Shown: positions 1 to 8,917, numbered from the stretch's first letter. The stretch: DNA of 51,456 bases from Oceanospirillaceae bacterium (GCA_013373085.1 JABXIM010000156.1:1-51456); one strand, 5' to 3'. A program made the numbers and translations. Notes: generated by a model from the letters alone, not told the origin.

Positions 1-1289
1 AGGAAGGGCGCCAGCGCCAGCAGCAGCATCGGGATCGAATCGACCCAGGGCAGCAGCCCGAGTTTGCAGATCACCGCGGCAATAGAACCGGCAAAGGTGC
101 CGATCGTTGCTTTCAGCACGACGCGCTTGGGCATTTCCATGGTGGAGAATACCGTGGTGATAATCGCCGCCCCCATCATGGCGTAGAGGAACAGCGGCTC
201 GCCGGTCGCGAGCCAACCGGCGCCAAGCGACAACAACACCAGCAACGTACGCAGGCCCGTGCGCAACGCATCGATCCAGTCACGGTGAAGACTGACTTCG
301 ACGCGCTTCAACGGAACCTCGACCTCGGTCTGTAACCGTCGCTGCTCGTCCTCGAGCCGGCGCAGCGTCTGCTGCAGCCGGTCGACCCGCTCGTACATCC
401 AGGGACGTCCTTCGAACAGCCGCTGCCGATGCCAGTCGTCCAGCCAGACTGTCAACTGCGACGCACCGCTAATGTCTGCAGGCGGCAGGCCTCGTTGCTC
501 GGCGGCCAACGGCGACGCTCCAACCTCCCGGGCCGCTGCCAGCACATCGAACACCGCCAGCAGCAGGTGCCGAATACGGCGTCGCTCACGGCGCAGCGAC
601 ACGGCGCCAGAGCCACCCTGATCGCATTCGGCATCCAGCGCGGCCAGTTCCAGCCCAAGCCGGGACTCGGTATCGATACGGGCCTGGCGGTCCCAGTCGC
701 CGCTCAGCACCGCCGCGATCAGGCGCAGGGTTTCAACGCTGACCGCCGTTGCGCGCTGGCGCAATCCCTCGGTTTCCAGGCGTGGCGACCAGAGCCAGGA
801 AAACAACAGCGAACAGACTACGCCAACCAGTATCGCGGCAACGCGGGACAGTGCCATCGAATTGATATCGTCCGGATGGGACAGCGTCGGCAGGGCCACC
901 AGTGCGGCGGTGTAGCCGGCCAGGAGGGCAGCGTAGACATGAAATCCCGACAGCAGATTGGCGGCCACGGCACTGGCACTGATCCAAAACGCCAGCGCCG
1001 GAATGAACAGCCAGGGATTCAGCTGCGCCAGGTGCATCATCCCAACCGAGGCCAACGCCCCGACCAGGGTACCCGCCACCCGCGCCAACCCCTTGCCCAG
1101 CAGCTGGCCGCGGTTCGGCTGTGCCACCAGCAGCACCGTCATGCCGGCCCAGAAGGGGCTGTCGATACCGAGCAGCATAGCGATCAGCAATGCCGCCAGC
1201 GTCGCCAGGGTATTGCGACCGGCACGTACCAGCGCGCCCTGTTTCGGGCGCAGTAGAAAGTCCAGAGTGGAAAATGTCGCCAAGATCAA
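1..1289 (-). CDS. FUSC-family inner-membrane protein, C-terminus beyond window
   Basis: The frame stays open from 1289 to the window edge, so the 3' end is missing and about 429 residues are visible. The protein begins MILATFSTLDFLLRPKQGAL, a basic segment before the first membrane helices. It shows a first block of hydrophobic helices (about residues 20-170), a long charged cytoplasmic middle with Arg/Gln/Glu-rich helices (about 190-330), and the start of a second helix block. This duplicated plan is typical of the FUSC family (YccS, AaeB, fusaric acid resistance), which includes aromatic-acid efflux proteins. The start is inferred to be TTG at 1289, because a stop lies five codons upstream and AGGA precedes it at suitable distance. 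The substrate cannot be told from sequence. Family call is fairly sure; export function is inference. Confidence 0.8.
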   Translation of the reverse strand, partial: MILATFSTLDFLLRPKQGALVRAGRNTLATLAALLIAMLLGIDSPFWAGMTVLLVAQPNRGQLLGKGLARVAGTLVGALASVGMMHLAQLNPWLFIPALAFWISASAVAANLLSGFHVYAALLAGYTAALVALPTLSHPDDINSMALSRVAAILVGVVCSLLFSWLWSPRLETEGLRQRATAVSVETLRLIAAVLSGDWDRQARIDTESRLGLELAALDAECDQGGSGAVSLRRERRRIRHLLLAVFDVLAAAREVGASPLAAEQRGLPPADISGASQLTVWLDDWHRQRLFEGRPWMYERVDRLQQTLRRLEDEQRRLQTEVEVPLKRVEVSLHRDWIDALRTGLRTLLVLLSLGAGWLATGEPLFLYAMMGAAIITTVFSTMEMPKRVVLKATIGTFAGSIAAVICKLGLLPWVDSIPMLLLALAPF

Positions 1290-1434
1290 ATCCTGTCCTG
1301 GTTAACGATGTAGGCCAGGGCCTGGGTGTCGTGAGTCAGAGCAGCCGCTTGGGTGAAGCGGTGTGTAAAAAGACTTGAGATGTGCATTGGTGGAAAGCCT
1401 CAGATCCATTTCAGCCAACGTATGGCGCCCATGA

Positions 1435-2517
1435 CTAACCCGCTGGTATGGTCACCAGGGGCAGCCCTTCCCTGCCCCCCGACTCGGTCAGCGAGAAAAC
1501 CAGCATGAGGTATGCCAGCGTGCGCTTGGAGCGGAAATCCCGGTCATCGATCCAGAACCACAGATCCCGGTATCTCACCGCCACAAACGCATCCACCGGC
1601 GGCTCGACGCTGTGTCGTACATCGATCAGGCGGACGAATTCCTGCTGCGTCGGATAGCCTTCGTCAAAACCAGAAGGCTGAGTCCTGCCCTCCTCGATAT
1701 GTTCAGCTGGCACGCGGACCTGGCCGGCCAGTTCGAGCATTATGCTCAATGTAGATCGGGTTACAATCGCCAGCTCGGTGTCGTTTTTCGCCACCTCGCC
1801 AAACGCGACCTCGAATTCGGAGGCTTCGGCATTGAGCCCGAGCAGTGCTCTGAGCTCCGTTGCGGCATCCAGAGCCGCTGCCGGCAGATCTTTACGGCGG
1901 ATTGCCAGGATCGTCGTGCCACTGCCTTTCGAATTGTCAATCTCGACGCGCATGCCCAGTGCACCGGCCTGCTGAAGCTGGTCGAACAACTCCACCACCC
2001 GATAGAAACCGCCTTCGCCCCGGCGCTGAATAGCCCCGAGCGATTTCTGCGCCCGAAGACCATTGATCGTCTCAATCGCAATCGGCATAAACACTTTAGC
2101 TGGCCAGCCTGCCTGGATCAGGAACAGCATTGCACTGGGAGGTATAGGCGTCAGAAAATTCTTGTTGAAATCGCTTCCGGTGATGGGCGCGTAGGTTATG
2201 GTCGGCCGATCGGTATAGGTACCCGCACCGCCCACCGAAAAAATATCGGGATTGCCGTTTCCTTCGACCAGGGTCGCGCCCAAATTTACTACACTCTCCA
2301 GCGAATAGCCGGCGACGATTGAGACTACCTCCATGAACAGCGGCATGTCCGAATAGCGCAGCTTGACGATATTCAGCAGCGTCTGTTCCTTCCAGGAATC
2401 GGAGACCGCAGTGTTGTAATCGAAACGATCCTTCGAAACGCTTGGCGGACCGACTGATGCGCAACTGGCGAGCAAGACAGATCCCAGGCAAATCAATATT
2501 CGGGCGCTACGTGACAT
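1435..2517 (-). CDS. Predicted lipoprotein of unknown function
   Basis: A 360-residue protein that opens with a short basic n-region, a hydrophobic core and a lipobox ending at Cys19 (LASC), so it should be a lipid-anchored envelope protein. I do not recognise the mature part. It is mixed alpha/beta in appearance, with a motif TLLNIVKLRYSDMPLF near the N-terminus and a C-terminal part rich in Arg/Asp that ends VTIPAG. There are no repeats and no obvious catalytic motif. It is divergent from the P-loop protein starting at 2903, with 385 bp between them, and lies upstream of the FUSC gene on the same strand with 145 bp between, so co-transcription with FUSC is uncertain. The ribosome-binding site is weak. 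Confidence 0.8.
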   Translation of the reverse strand: MSRSARILICLGSVLLASCASVGPPSVSKDRFDYNTAVSDSWKEQTLLNIVKLRYSDMPLFMEVVSIVAGYSLESVVNLGATLVEGNGNPDIFSVGGAGTYTDRPTITYAPITGSDFNKNFLTPIPPSAMLFLIQAGWPAKVFMPIAIETINGLRAQKSLGAIQRRGEGGFYRVVELFDQLQQAGALGMRVEIDNSKGSGTTILAIRRKDLPAAALDAATELRALLGLNAEASEFEVAFGEVAKNDTELAIVTRSTLSIMLELAGQVRVPAEHIEEGRTQPSGFDEGYPTQQEFVRLIDVRHSVEPPVDAFVAVRYRDLWFWIDDRDFRSKRTLAYLMLVFSLTESGGREGLPLVTIPAG

Positions 2518-2538
2518 GGCGGCGTACCACAGGCGACG

Positions 2539-2567
2539 TTAAATCCAAAAAAAACGATGTACGTCAA
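2539..2567 (-). promoter_or_regulatory. Possible sigma70 promoter for the lipoprotein gene
   Basis: Reading leftward, TTGACG (2567-2562) is followed after 17 nt by ATTTAA (2544-2539). The -35 is good and the -10 is poor. The start codon at 2517 would leave only about a 15-nt leader. The call rests on pattern only. Confidence 0.3.
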
Positions 2568-2845
2568 TACGTTATAGCCAATACTAACCGACACTCCCAG
2601 CATCACTGGGTCATCAGCTTCTGGCACGACTGCACGGCGTCCTGTCCCTTGCACTGCGGGTCACGAGTCATGGTGGTGCAGACTTGGAGACCGGTTGAGC
2701 TGCCGACTGGCCTGGAGGTTTCGACAAGTGTAGCAGCTGCCGGAATTGCTGAGACGAGCATGCGTCGTCGGCCAGCGGACAGGCCGTTGCGTCAATACGA
2801 GCTCCAGCAGCATGAAATTGAGGTGTCTCATGAGTACTGGGTATT

Positions 2846-2874
2846 TTGTAGATGGTGAAGGAATCCGGTAATAA
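2846..2874 (+). promoter_or_regulatory. Possible sigma70 promoter for the P-loop protein
   Basis: TTGTAG (2846-2851), a 17-nt spacer and TAATAA (2869-2874) lie about 30 nt ahead of the ATG at 2903. Spacing is ideal and both hexamers are moderate matches. The leader would be about 20 nt. Confidence 0.35.
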
Positions 2875-2902
2875 TGGGTAGATGTTCATTTAGGCGTAAG
2901 TC

Positions 2903-4606
2903 ATGAAAAGCACTGAGTATTCTGCCTGGAACCCCGGCCTTACTTCGGAGATTCCCGTTGAGTACCGCGCGCTGGAAACCATCCACCGCCCCGAGAATGT
3001 CTTCACGCGGCTAGCGGATGTGGAGGAAATCGCGAAACAGGCGGGACTGCCGCAGGATGAACTGGTCGCCTTCCGGCCCGAGCGCCTGGTACTGCATGAG
3101 CTGCTGGTCAGGGTCACTGCTGATATCGTGGTGCCTGAAGGCGACGACGAAACCGCGCTTGGCGTCAATTTTCGCAACACCGCGGAGAAAATACTCGTCG
3201 AGCTGATTCGTCCTGAGATGGATCACATAACCCGCGAATGCGACGAACTGCAGCAGCAGGCGCAGTTCCAGATAAGGCAGGTGCTGGAGACTTCCTTCTT
3301 TGCCAGGCCCCAAACCGGGAAGCCCAAGCGGCGCTTTAGCCTGCGACAGCTTTTCTCAGGATCCAAACCGGCTCCCGACGCACGCCCCGGCGAATCCACC
3401 TTGGAAAAGCAGTACCGCATCATCAGCGAGTTCAAGGAGCAGGGTATTGCCGCGACCGATCCGCTTACCCGGGCCGTTTACAAGAGCCTTTACCGGGTAC
3501 TCGGCTCCATCGCCGGCACCAGCGGTTTTGTCGGCTCCGATATCGACTTTCTGGTGCAGCTTGTCACCCGGCACCTGTGCAACGAATACGGCAGCAGGGT
3601 CATTGGCAAACGAATTGGCCCGCTGGTACGGCAAGCGATCCGGCAGTTCGAACTAACACCCACCATCACGGTCGAAAAGCCGGTGCTGATAAGCCTGAAA
3701 GGCGCCTCCGCTGCGGGGAAAAGCTCACTGCGTCCCATGCTCAAAAAGATTATCGGCGATCTCGGCATGCGACCGGACGGATATGGCACGATCAGCCCCG
3801 ATATCTGGCGACGTTTCCTGCTCGATTACGACTCGCTCGGAGAGGCTTACAAGTATGCGGGGCGCCTGACCAGCAAGGAAGTGGCGATCATCGATCGCAA
3901 ACTCGATTACTACATCCGCGCCAAGGCCAAGCGAGACAGGTCAATCCCCCACCTGCTGGTCGACCGCTTTCGTTTCGATAGTTTCTCGACCGAGAGAATA
4001 TCGCGCATCCTGCATAACACCTATGCAAAATATGTCGATACGATGCTGATGTTCTTCGTAATCACGCCACCGGAGGAAACCGTCCAACGGGGCTGGGAAA
4101 GGGGTTTGAAAGTCGGTCGCTACAAAGCCGTGGAGGATTTTCTCGGCCATAGCGTCGAAACCTACACCGGGATACCCAAGCTGTTTTTCAAATGGATGTC
4201 GTACCAAAATCCGATTTTCAAATACGAGTTTCTGGATAACAGTGTGCCCAAGGGCACTTACCCGAAGACCATCGCATTCGGGTCTCAAAACGAGATGACC
4301 ATTATCAACCCCCTGGCCTTCATCGATATCGAGCGTTATCAAAAGATCAATATCAAAGCCAAGTCGCCCGAAGAGGTTTATCCCGACAGCAGCACTCTAT
4401 CCGTCAATAAAAACCTGACATTTCTGAGACAGTGTCTTAACAAGATCCCCAGGGTAACCTTCATCGACGAAACAACGCGGGAACCCTATCTCCGGGTAAA
4501 TTCAGGTGAGTTCGAAGTGCTCAGTGCCCGACTTATGGCTGTCAGGCTATCCGATCCCGAGAGCCGTGAGGTCTTTGAGTCACTGGCTCCGGCACTTATC
4601 ACCTGA
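2903..4606 (+). CDS. Large P-loop (zeta-toxin/kinase-like) protein of unknown function
   Basis: A 567-residue cytoplasmic protein. A Walker A motif, GASAAGKSS, sits at residues 267-275, and the following 180 residues (ISPDIWRRFLLDYDSLG, then LLVDRFRFDSFS) resemble the zeta-toxin/nucleotide-kinase type of P-loop fold, in which an Asp soon after the P-loop takes part in phosphotransfer. The first 260 residues are a separate, mostly helical region containing a Gln-rich stretch (about 114-127) and a basic linker (about 136-160); I recognise no domain there. At 567 residues it is far larger than typical zeta toxins (about 270-290), and no antitoxin-sized gene is next to it, so a toxin role is not supported. 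It may phosphorylate a small molecule or protein. The start follows a weak Shine-Dalgarno sequence. Confidence 0.75.
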   Translation: MKSTEYSAWNPGLTSEIPVEYRALETIHRPENVFTRLADVEEIAKQAGLPQDELVAFRPERLVLHELLVRVTADIVVPEGDDETALGVNFRNTAEKILVELIRPEMDHITRECDELQQQAQFQIRQVLETSFFARPQTGKPKRRFSLRQLFSGSKPAPDARPGESTLEKQYRIISEFKEQGIAATDPLTRAVYKSLYRVLGSIAGTSGFVGSDIDFLVQLVTRHLCNEYGSRVIGKRIGPLVRQAIRQFELTPTITVEKPVLISLKGASAAGKSSLRPMLKKIIGDLGMRPDGYGTISPDIWRRFLLDYDSLGEAYKYAGRLTSKEVAIIDRKLDYYIRAKAKRDRSIPHLLVDRFRFDSFSTERISRILHNTYAKYVDTMLMFFVITPPEETVQRGWERGLKVGRYKAVEDFLGHSVETYTGIPKLFFKWMSYQNPIFKYEFLDNSVPKGTYPKTIAFGSQNEMTIINPLAFIDIERYQKINIKAKSPEEVYPDSSTLSVNKNLTFLRQCLNKIPRVTFIDETTREPYLRVNSGEFEVLSARLMAVRLSDPESREVFESLAPALIT

Positions 4607-4744
4607 CCGTTGACCGACGTCTCCACATCCAGCGCGGCGCCGGATTTTGTGTTGCGGACGTTTCGATGGATACCAGGCCCGTGCTCATCCGCTGCTTGCG
4701 CAGCCAGATCTTGCCTTTTTCGCGATCGAAACCAGGGGCCAAAA

Positions 4745-4927
4745 GTAGGATGGGTGGAGCCGCACTGGCACCCTCTTTAACGCTTTCAACGGGGTTGACG
4801 CGGCGCAACCCATCAATGAGTCGGCTGCATGCAGAGTGTCGAACCGACACCCAAGATGGGTTGCACGACGCTCCAGCCGCATCAGTGACGGATGCGCCGT
4901 GCCGAGACGTCGCTCCACCCATCCTAC
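4745..4927. repeat. Palindromic intergenic repeat element (about 183 bp)
   Basis: The ends are a perfect 16-bp inverted repeat, GTAGGATGGGTGGAGC (4745-4760) and its complement (4912-4927). A second inverted pair, GCAACCCATC (4805-4814) and GATGGGTTGC (4855-4864), is nested inside, with a small GTGTCG/CGACAC hairpin near its centre. The motif style (GTAGGATGGGT...) is that of dispersed non-coding repeats common in gammaproteobacterial genomes. It has no coding capacity. The element fills most of the 359-bp gap between two convergent genes, and the rest of the gap shows nothing. Confidence 0.65.
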
Positions 4928-4965
4928 GACTTACGTTTTTCCCGCTAAAGCGCGTTGAGCCTTTT

Positions 4966-6492
4966 TTATTTCACAGGGATCCCGGCCAAAGCGAGTTGCT
5001 TGCACATTTGTGCCCGCTCCGTGGACGAGCGATAGGGCATGTTGCATTCGAACAGCGAGCAAGTGTAATCGGGCCGCCGGGACAACAGGGTCTGCGCAAC
5101 GACGCGTGCGTCGTCCAACATTGCATTTTCCATCAGCACAACGACCCGGATCGCCAGTGCATGAGCGTGAGCCTTGGGTTGTTTGCAGGCCTTGTCTGCA
5201 TACTCCAGCGCAAGGGCATTCTCTTTCAGATGCAGATGGGCCATCGACCGGACCATATTGAAGGCAAACATCAGAGGATCCAGCGGACTCAGTTGTTCAG
5301 CCTTGTCCAGGTTGGACAGCGCAGCGATCGCATCACCGTTGAGCACCTGTGCCCATCCGAGCATGTAGTATCCGTGGGCAAAATTGGGATTCAGGCTCAG
5401 GCTTGTTTCGATCTCTTCGATAGCACCTTCAAGGTTGCCGGTTAACAGTAAAGCCCGCCCAAGCGCCCAGTGCGCGAACGGGCAGTGATTATCGACACCG
5501 ACTCCCTCTTCGGCGGAGAGCCGCGCCATACGGATCTCATCCGGCCGAACTTTTCCATACCCCAGGTAGGCATTGGCAAAATGCGTAAAGGAGATACCCG
5601 CGTGAACCGGCGCAAATCGAGGATCCAACGAGCGAGCGCGCTCGAACAGAGGTAACGACTGCTGGATCCCCTGTTGAGTGAACTGATACAGGTGCCAGAG
5701 GCCCTTTTGGTATGCAGTCCATGCGTCCAGGCTCTCCGGGGGGGCCCCGCCCGCCCGCGACGCCTCAAAATGACTGAATTCCGGCTCTATAGTGGCCACG
5801 ATGGCCGCTGTGATTTCGTCCTGAACCGTGAAAAGATCGCCGAGCTGTCGGTCAAACCGGTCGGCCCAGATCAGCCCGCGGGTGGAGGTATCCATCAGAC
5901 TGACACTAACACGTATTCGGTCAGCGTTCGTGCGAACGCTGCCTGACAGGACATAGCGAACAGAAAGCTCCCTGCCAATTTCCGCGACATCGGTTGCAAG
6001 TTCCCGGTAAGCCATGCCGGATGCCCTGGAGATGACAAACAGGTAGCGAAGCCGGGAAAGGGCGGTGGAAATATCTTCGGCGATTCCCTCGGCAAAAAAC
6101 GCTTGATCCGAATCGCAACTCAGGCAGGCAAACGGCAGCACGACGATAGAAGGCTTGGCACTGCTGGGGGCAACACCACGGGAGGCCTGTTCGGTCACCT
6201 CGGAGATGAATCTGTACCCCTGACGGGGGTAAGTGCGAATACACTCCTTCCCGCATGCGGCCCTCAAGGTCGAGCGGGTAACGCTGACAGCCCGCTGCAG
6301 CGCCCCTTCTTCCACAATAACGTTCGGCCACAACTTCTCGAGCAGCTCTTCCTTGGTAACAACGCGTTCCCGGTTGCGGATCAAATAAAGCAGCAGATCG
6401 AACAGTCGTGGTTGCAGTTTGAGGGCACCGTCGCTGGACCGCAGCTCACGGCGCTCGATATCCAAAGACAGATTGCAGAACTCGAATATCAT
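4966..6492 (-). CDS. Winged-helix (CadC/OmpR-type) regulator with TPR domain
   Basis: A 508-residue protein with an N-terminal OmpR/CadC-type DNA-binding winged helix (about residues 1-100; LQPRLFDLLLYLIRNRERVV and YPRQGYRFI are family hallmarks). The middle domain (about 112-245) begins SIVVLPFACLSCDSDQAFFAEGI, the pattern of the FlgO/TolB-N-like region found in 'adenylate cyclase-like' TPR regulators. Tetratricopeptide repeats follow (about 255-500). No clear membrane helix separates the DNA-binding and middle parts, unlike CadC itself. No receiver or cyclase catalytic domain is present despite the common database name. Targets are unknown. It is transcribed leftward and convergent with the P-loop gene across the repeat element. 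An intracellular signal sensed by the TPR part is inference. Confidence 0.85.
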   Translation of the reverse strand: MIFEFCNLSLDIERRELRSSDGALKLQPRLFDLLLYLIRNRERVVTKEELLEKLWPNVIVEEGALQRAVSVTRSTLRAACGKECIRTYPRQGYRFISEVTEQASRGVAPSSAKPSIVVLPFACLSCDSDQAFFAEGIAEDISTALSRLRYLFVISRASGMAYRELATDVAEIGRELSVRYVLSGSVRTNADRIRVSVSLMDTSTRGLIWADRFDRQLGDLFTVQDEITAAIVATIEPEFSHFEASRAGGAPPESLDAWTAYQKGLWHLYQFTQQGIQQSLPLFERARSLDPRFAPVHAGISFTHFANAYLGYGKVRPDEIRMARLSAEEGVGVDNHCPFAHWALGRALLLTGNLEGAIEEIETSLSLNPNFAHGYYMLGWAQVLNGDAIAALSNLDKAEQLSPLDPLMFAFNMVRSMAHLHLKENALALEYADKACKQPKAHAHALAIRVVVLMENAMLDDARVVAQTLLSRRPDYTCSLFECNMPYRSSTERAQMCKQLALAGIPVK

Positions 6493-6626
6493 TGCAGGGG
6501 CTCGACGGACGGGGCCTGGTAAAAAACCGACCTCTCAAAGCATAGGGTAAATTATGCCTGGGGTAGAATGAGCTGCGCTCATTGCCACCCGACAGTACCC
6601 ACAGCCAGCCTCTCGCCGCTTTCCCG

Positions 6627-8084
6627 TTAAAGCTGCAGCTCGATGTGGAAGGTGGTGCCAACCTTGACGTCCGAGGTCACGGCCATATGCCCCTGATGCT
6701 GCTCGGTGATGACATAGTAGGAGAACGACAACCGCTTGCCGGCGTCGTATTCCTCTTGCGGCGCGTGATCACTGAAATAAGGTTCGAACAGGTACATCTG
6801 CTCTTCGCCGCTGAGGCCAACGCCATTGTGTTGCAGCTTGATCCAGATCGCGTCGTAACACTTGTTGATCTGAATCTTGATGGTCGGCTCGAAACCCTCG
6901 CTGCCGACTTTCAGCGCCAGGGCATCGCAGGCGTGTCGGAACAGGCCGAGGAAGGCCTGCTGCAATTCGGTCACGTAGCAGGGCAGCAGCGGCAGGTTGT
7001 CCTCGTATTGCCGAATGACGCGAATATCGCGGAAGCGTAGTTTCGACGGCGCTGCCAGCACTTCGTTGGCCAGTTCCAGACTATGATCCATGATGTCCGG
7101 GATCAGCGCCGGTTTGCGCTTGTCGGTACGGCCGCGGGCGAAGCGCAGCAGGTTTTCGATCACCGACTCCACTTCCTGTCCCTTCTCGGCCGCATCGTTG
7201 AGCAGGCCGCTCAGACGTGCAACCTCGCCATTCTGACCGACGTCCTGCTGCAGCAGCTTGCTGTTGGCAAGAAAGTTATGGAAGGCTCTCAGGTCCAGCA
7301 GGATACCCTGCAACGGCCGGTTGAGATCGTGCGCCATGGTCGACGCCAGCTCGCCCATCGACGACATCTTGTCATGGTGGATAAGCATGTTTTCCGCCTC
7401 GACCCGTTTGGTGACGTCATCGACCAGCACCACGACACCGGTCTTCTGATTACCCTGCAACGGATAGGCAGTGATATCGAAATGATAGGTGCCCGGCTGG
7501 CTTTGCTTGACGGTGATCGCCTCGTTCTTCTCCAGCACCTGCTCGATCAGGCGTGGCGATACGGTCATGCTCGGATACAGTTCCCAGAGGTTGCGGCCAA
7601 TGGCCTTGTCAGCCTCAATGCCGGAGACATCCTCGGCTTTCTTGTTCCACTGGGTGATATTCCCCTCCTTGTCGAGACCCACCAGCATCAGCGGCATCGA
7701 GCGGAGGATATTGCGGATGTAGGATTCGGAGGCCTCGAGCCGCTCGGTGGTCACGCGGTGTTCGGCAACCTCGGTTTCCAGCAGCTGGTTGGTTTTCTTC
7801 AACAGACGGTTGGACTCGTCCAGCGTCGCCGTACGTTCGCGCACGCGTACTTCGAGATTCTTGCGGATGGCCTTCAGCTCCCGGTTCGACTTCTGCGCCC
7901 GGCGCCAGAACAGGAACAGGTTGATCACGGCGACCGACAGCAGAATGATCAGGATGCCGCTGGACCAGTTCGCGACATATTGCCAGTTGGTCCTGCCCTC
8001 TTCATCCTTGAAAAACTGTACCAGGCCAGCCTGAAGCGTCTGGCTTTGCAGCAGCAGGAACGACAGCAATAGGTATTTTTTCAT
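6627..8084 (-). CDS. PAS-containing histidine-kinase-like protein with degenerate ATPase motifs
   Basis: 485 residues from ATG 8084, chosen because MKKYLLLSFLLL then opens a signal sequence; an upstream in-frame TTG at 8096 is the alternative. A membrane helix lies at about 43-60, a coiled coil at 65-120 and a PAS domain at 125-230. The H-box is MGELASTMAHDLNRPLQG with phosphoacceptor candidate His252. The ATPase domain (about 330-485) departs from consensus at key places: the N-box reads RHACDAL, so His384 replaces the Mg-binding Asn; the G1 box reads QHNGVGL, so His419 replaces the ADP-binding Asp; and the G2 box reads AGKRLSFSY instead of GTGLGL. It may be a pseudokinase or bind nucleotide differently. 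No response-regulator gene is adjacent. Confidence 0.85.
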   Translation of the reverse strand: MKKYLLLSFLLLQSQTLQAGLVQFFKDEEGRTNWQYVANWSSGILIILLSVAVINLFLFWRRAQKSNRELKAIRKNLEVRVRERTATLDESNRLLKKTNQLLETEVAEHRVTTERLEASESYIRNILRSMPLMLVGLDKEGNITQWNKKAEDVSGIEADKAIGRNLWELYPSMTVSPRLIEQVLEKNEAITVKQSQPGTYHFDITAYPLQGNQKTGVVVLVDDVTKRVEAENMLIHHDKMSSMGELASTMAHDLNRPLQGILLDLRAFHNFLANSKLLQQDVGQNGEVARLSGLLNDAAEKGQEVESVIENLLRFARGRTDKRKPALIPDIMDHSLELANEVLAAPSKLRFRDIRVIRQYEDNLPLLPCYVTELQQAFLGLFRHACDALALKVGSEGFEPTIKIQINKCYDAIWIKLQHNGVGLSGEEQMYLFEPYFSDHAPQEEYDAGKRLSFSYYVITEQHQGHMAVTSDVKVGTTFHIELQL

Positions 8085-8182
8085 CTCGATCTTCAATAAT
8101 CAGCGCAACGGGGCCTCATGCCGGCGGACCAGCCGCCGCAGCCGATTGTACTTTACCCATTGGTGCATTGCCATGAGCCCCC

Positions 8183-8917
8183 TCAGGGGACCAGTCCCTC
8201 GAGCACGTCCGCCGGTGCCTTGTCCGGGCGTTCTAACGGCACCCGCTTGCGGCACTCTTTCAGGCCGCAGAGCCAGAATGCCTGTTCGACCTGGAAATCA
8301 CCGCTGGTCTTGCGTAACGCCATCGGCGCGCCGCAGTCGGGGCAGTTCGGCTCGACCGGCCGGGCCGGGCCCAGCAGCGCTCCGGGTTGTGGCGCCCCGG
8401 AATCCGGTGATGTTTCAAGCACAGCGGCGGACAAGGCGACCTCGGGCGCGAACAGCTGGTCGAACTGCAGGCCGATTTCTGCCGCGACATAGTGCTGCGT
8501 GCTGGCGAAGCGCAGCAGCGGCAACGCCGCCTCCTGGCAGACCCGGTCGATCAGCGGGTCGCGCCGCGCATGCGCTTCCAGTTCGACGGCGCAAACCGGT
8601 TCGAAGGTCTCTGCCTCGCACACCAAAAAGTCGAAATGGCGGTCGCGTATCGCCGTGAACGCACGTTGCCACTGCCGATGGTCGAGTCGTTCGGCCAGTC
8701 CGGCGGCTGCGGCCATGCGCACCTTGCACAATACCCGGTGACGCTTGCCCACGGCCTGCTCCAGCGCGGCAAGAAACTGGACCTCGTTTTCGCTGAGCAG
8801 GCGGCCGGCGGATCTGTAGGCGACTGGCTCCGGACGCTGCCGTCGGCGCAGCCGCACCATCAGCCAGGCGAACAACAACAGCGCCAGCGACGCCAGCGGG
8901 AGATTGAACCATTGCAT
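8183..8917 (-). CDS. DUF2726-family membrane-anchored protein with C-terminal zinc ribbon
   Basis: 244 residues. A single N-terminal membrane helix (about residues 5-22) is followed by a basic patch (RLRRRQRP). A globular domain (about 38-165) contains LLSENEVQFLAALEQAV and DFLVCEAETFEPVCAVEL, the layout of DUF2726, which is suspected to have a nuclease-like fold. A C-terminal CPDCG...C...C cluster (about 193-225) looks like a topoisomerase-type zinc ribbon. Start ATG 8917 is preceded by GAGGAA at good spacing. It runs in the same direction as the histidine-kinase-like gene 98 bp downstream. Biochemical function is unknown. Family assignment is from memory of the motif pattern. Confidence 0.75.
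   Translation of the reverse strand: MQWFNLPLASLALLLFAWLMVRLRRRQRPEPVAYRSAGRLLSENEVQFLAALEQAVGKRHRVLCKVRMAAAAGLAERLDHRQWQRAFTAIRDRHFDFLVCEAETFEPVCAVELEAHARRDPLIDRVCQEAALPLLRFASTQHYVAAEIGLQFDQLFAPEVALSAAVLETSPDSGAPQPGALLGPARPVEPNCPDCGAPMALRKTSGDFQVEQAFWLCGLKECRKRVPLERPDKAPADVLEGLVP

Larger units (their letters stand above)
2518..2902. other. Intergenic region between divergent genes
   Basis: This 385-bp region separates the lipoprotein gene from the P-loop protein. Apart from the two candidate promoters listed and a small 5-bp-stem hairpin at 2596-2610, I see nothing. Short open frames here have no ribosome-binding site and no recognisable product. Confidence 0.6.

Noticed and set aside
429-1256. 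275-codon plus-strand frame
   Set aside because: Shadow of the leftward FUSC gene, which encodes regular membrane helices; the plus product is Gln/Arg-rich noise.
2668-2889. 73-codon leftward frame in the intergenic region
   Set aside because: No ribosome-binding site, no recognisable motif, and it overlaps the promoter region of the P-loop gene.
2903-4606. Toxin-antitoxin (epsilon/zeta) system
   Set aside because: A P-loop is present but no antitoxin-sized partner gene lies on either side and the protein is about twice the size of zeta toxins.
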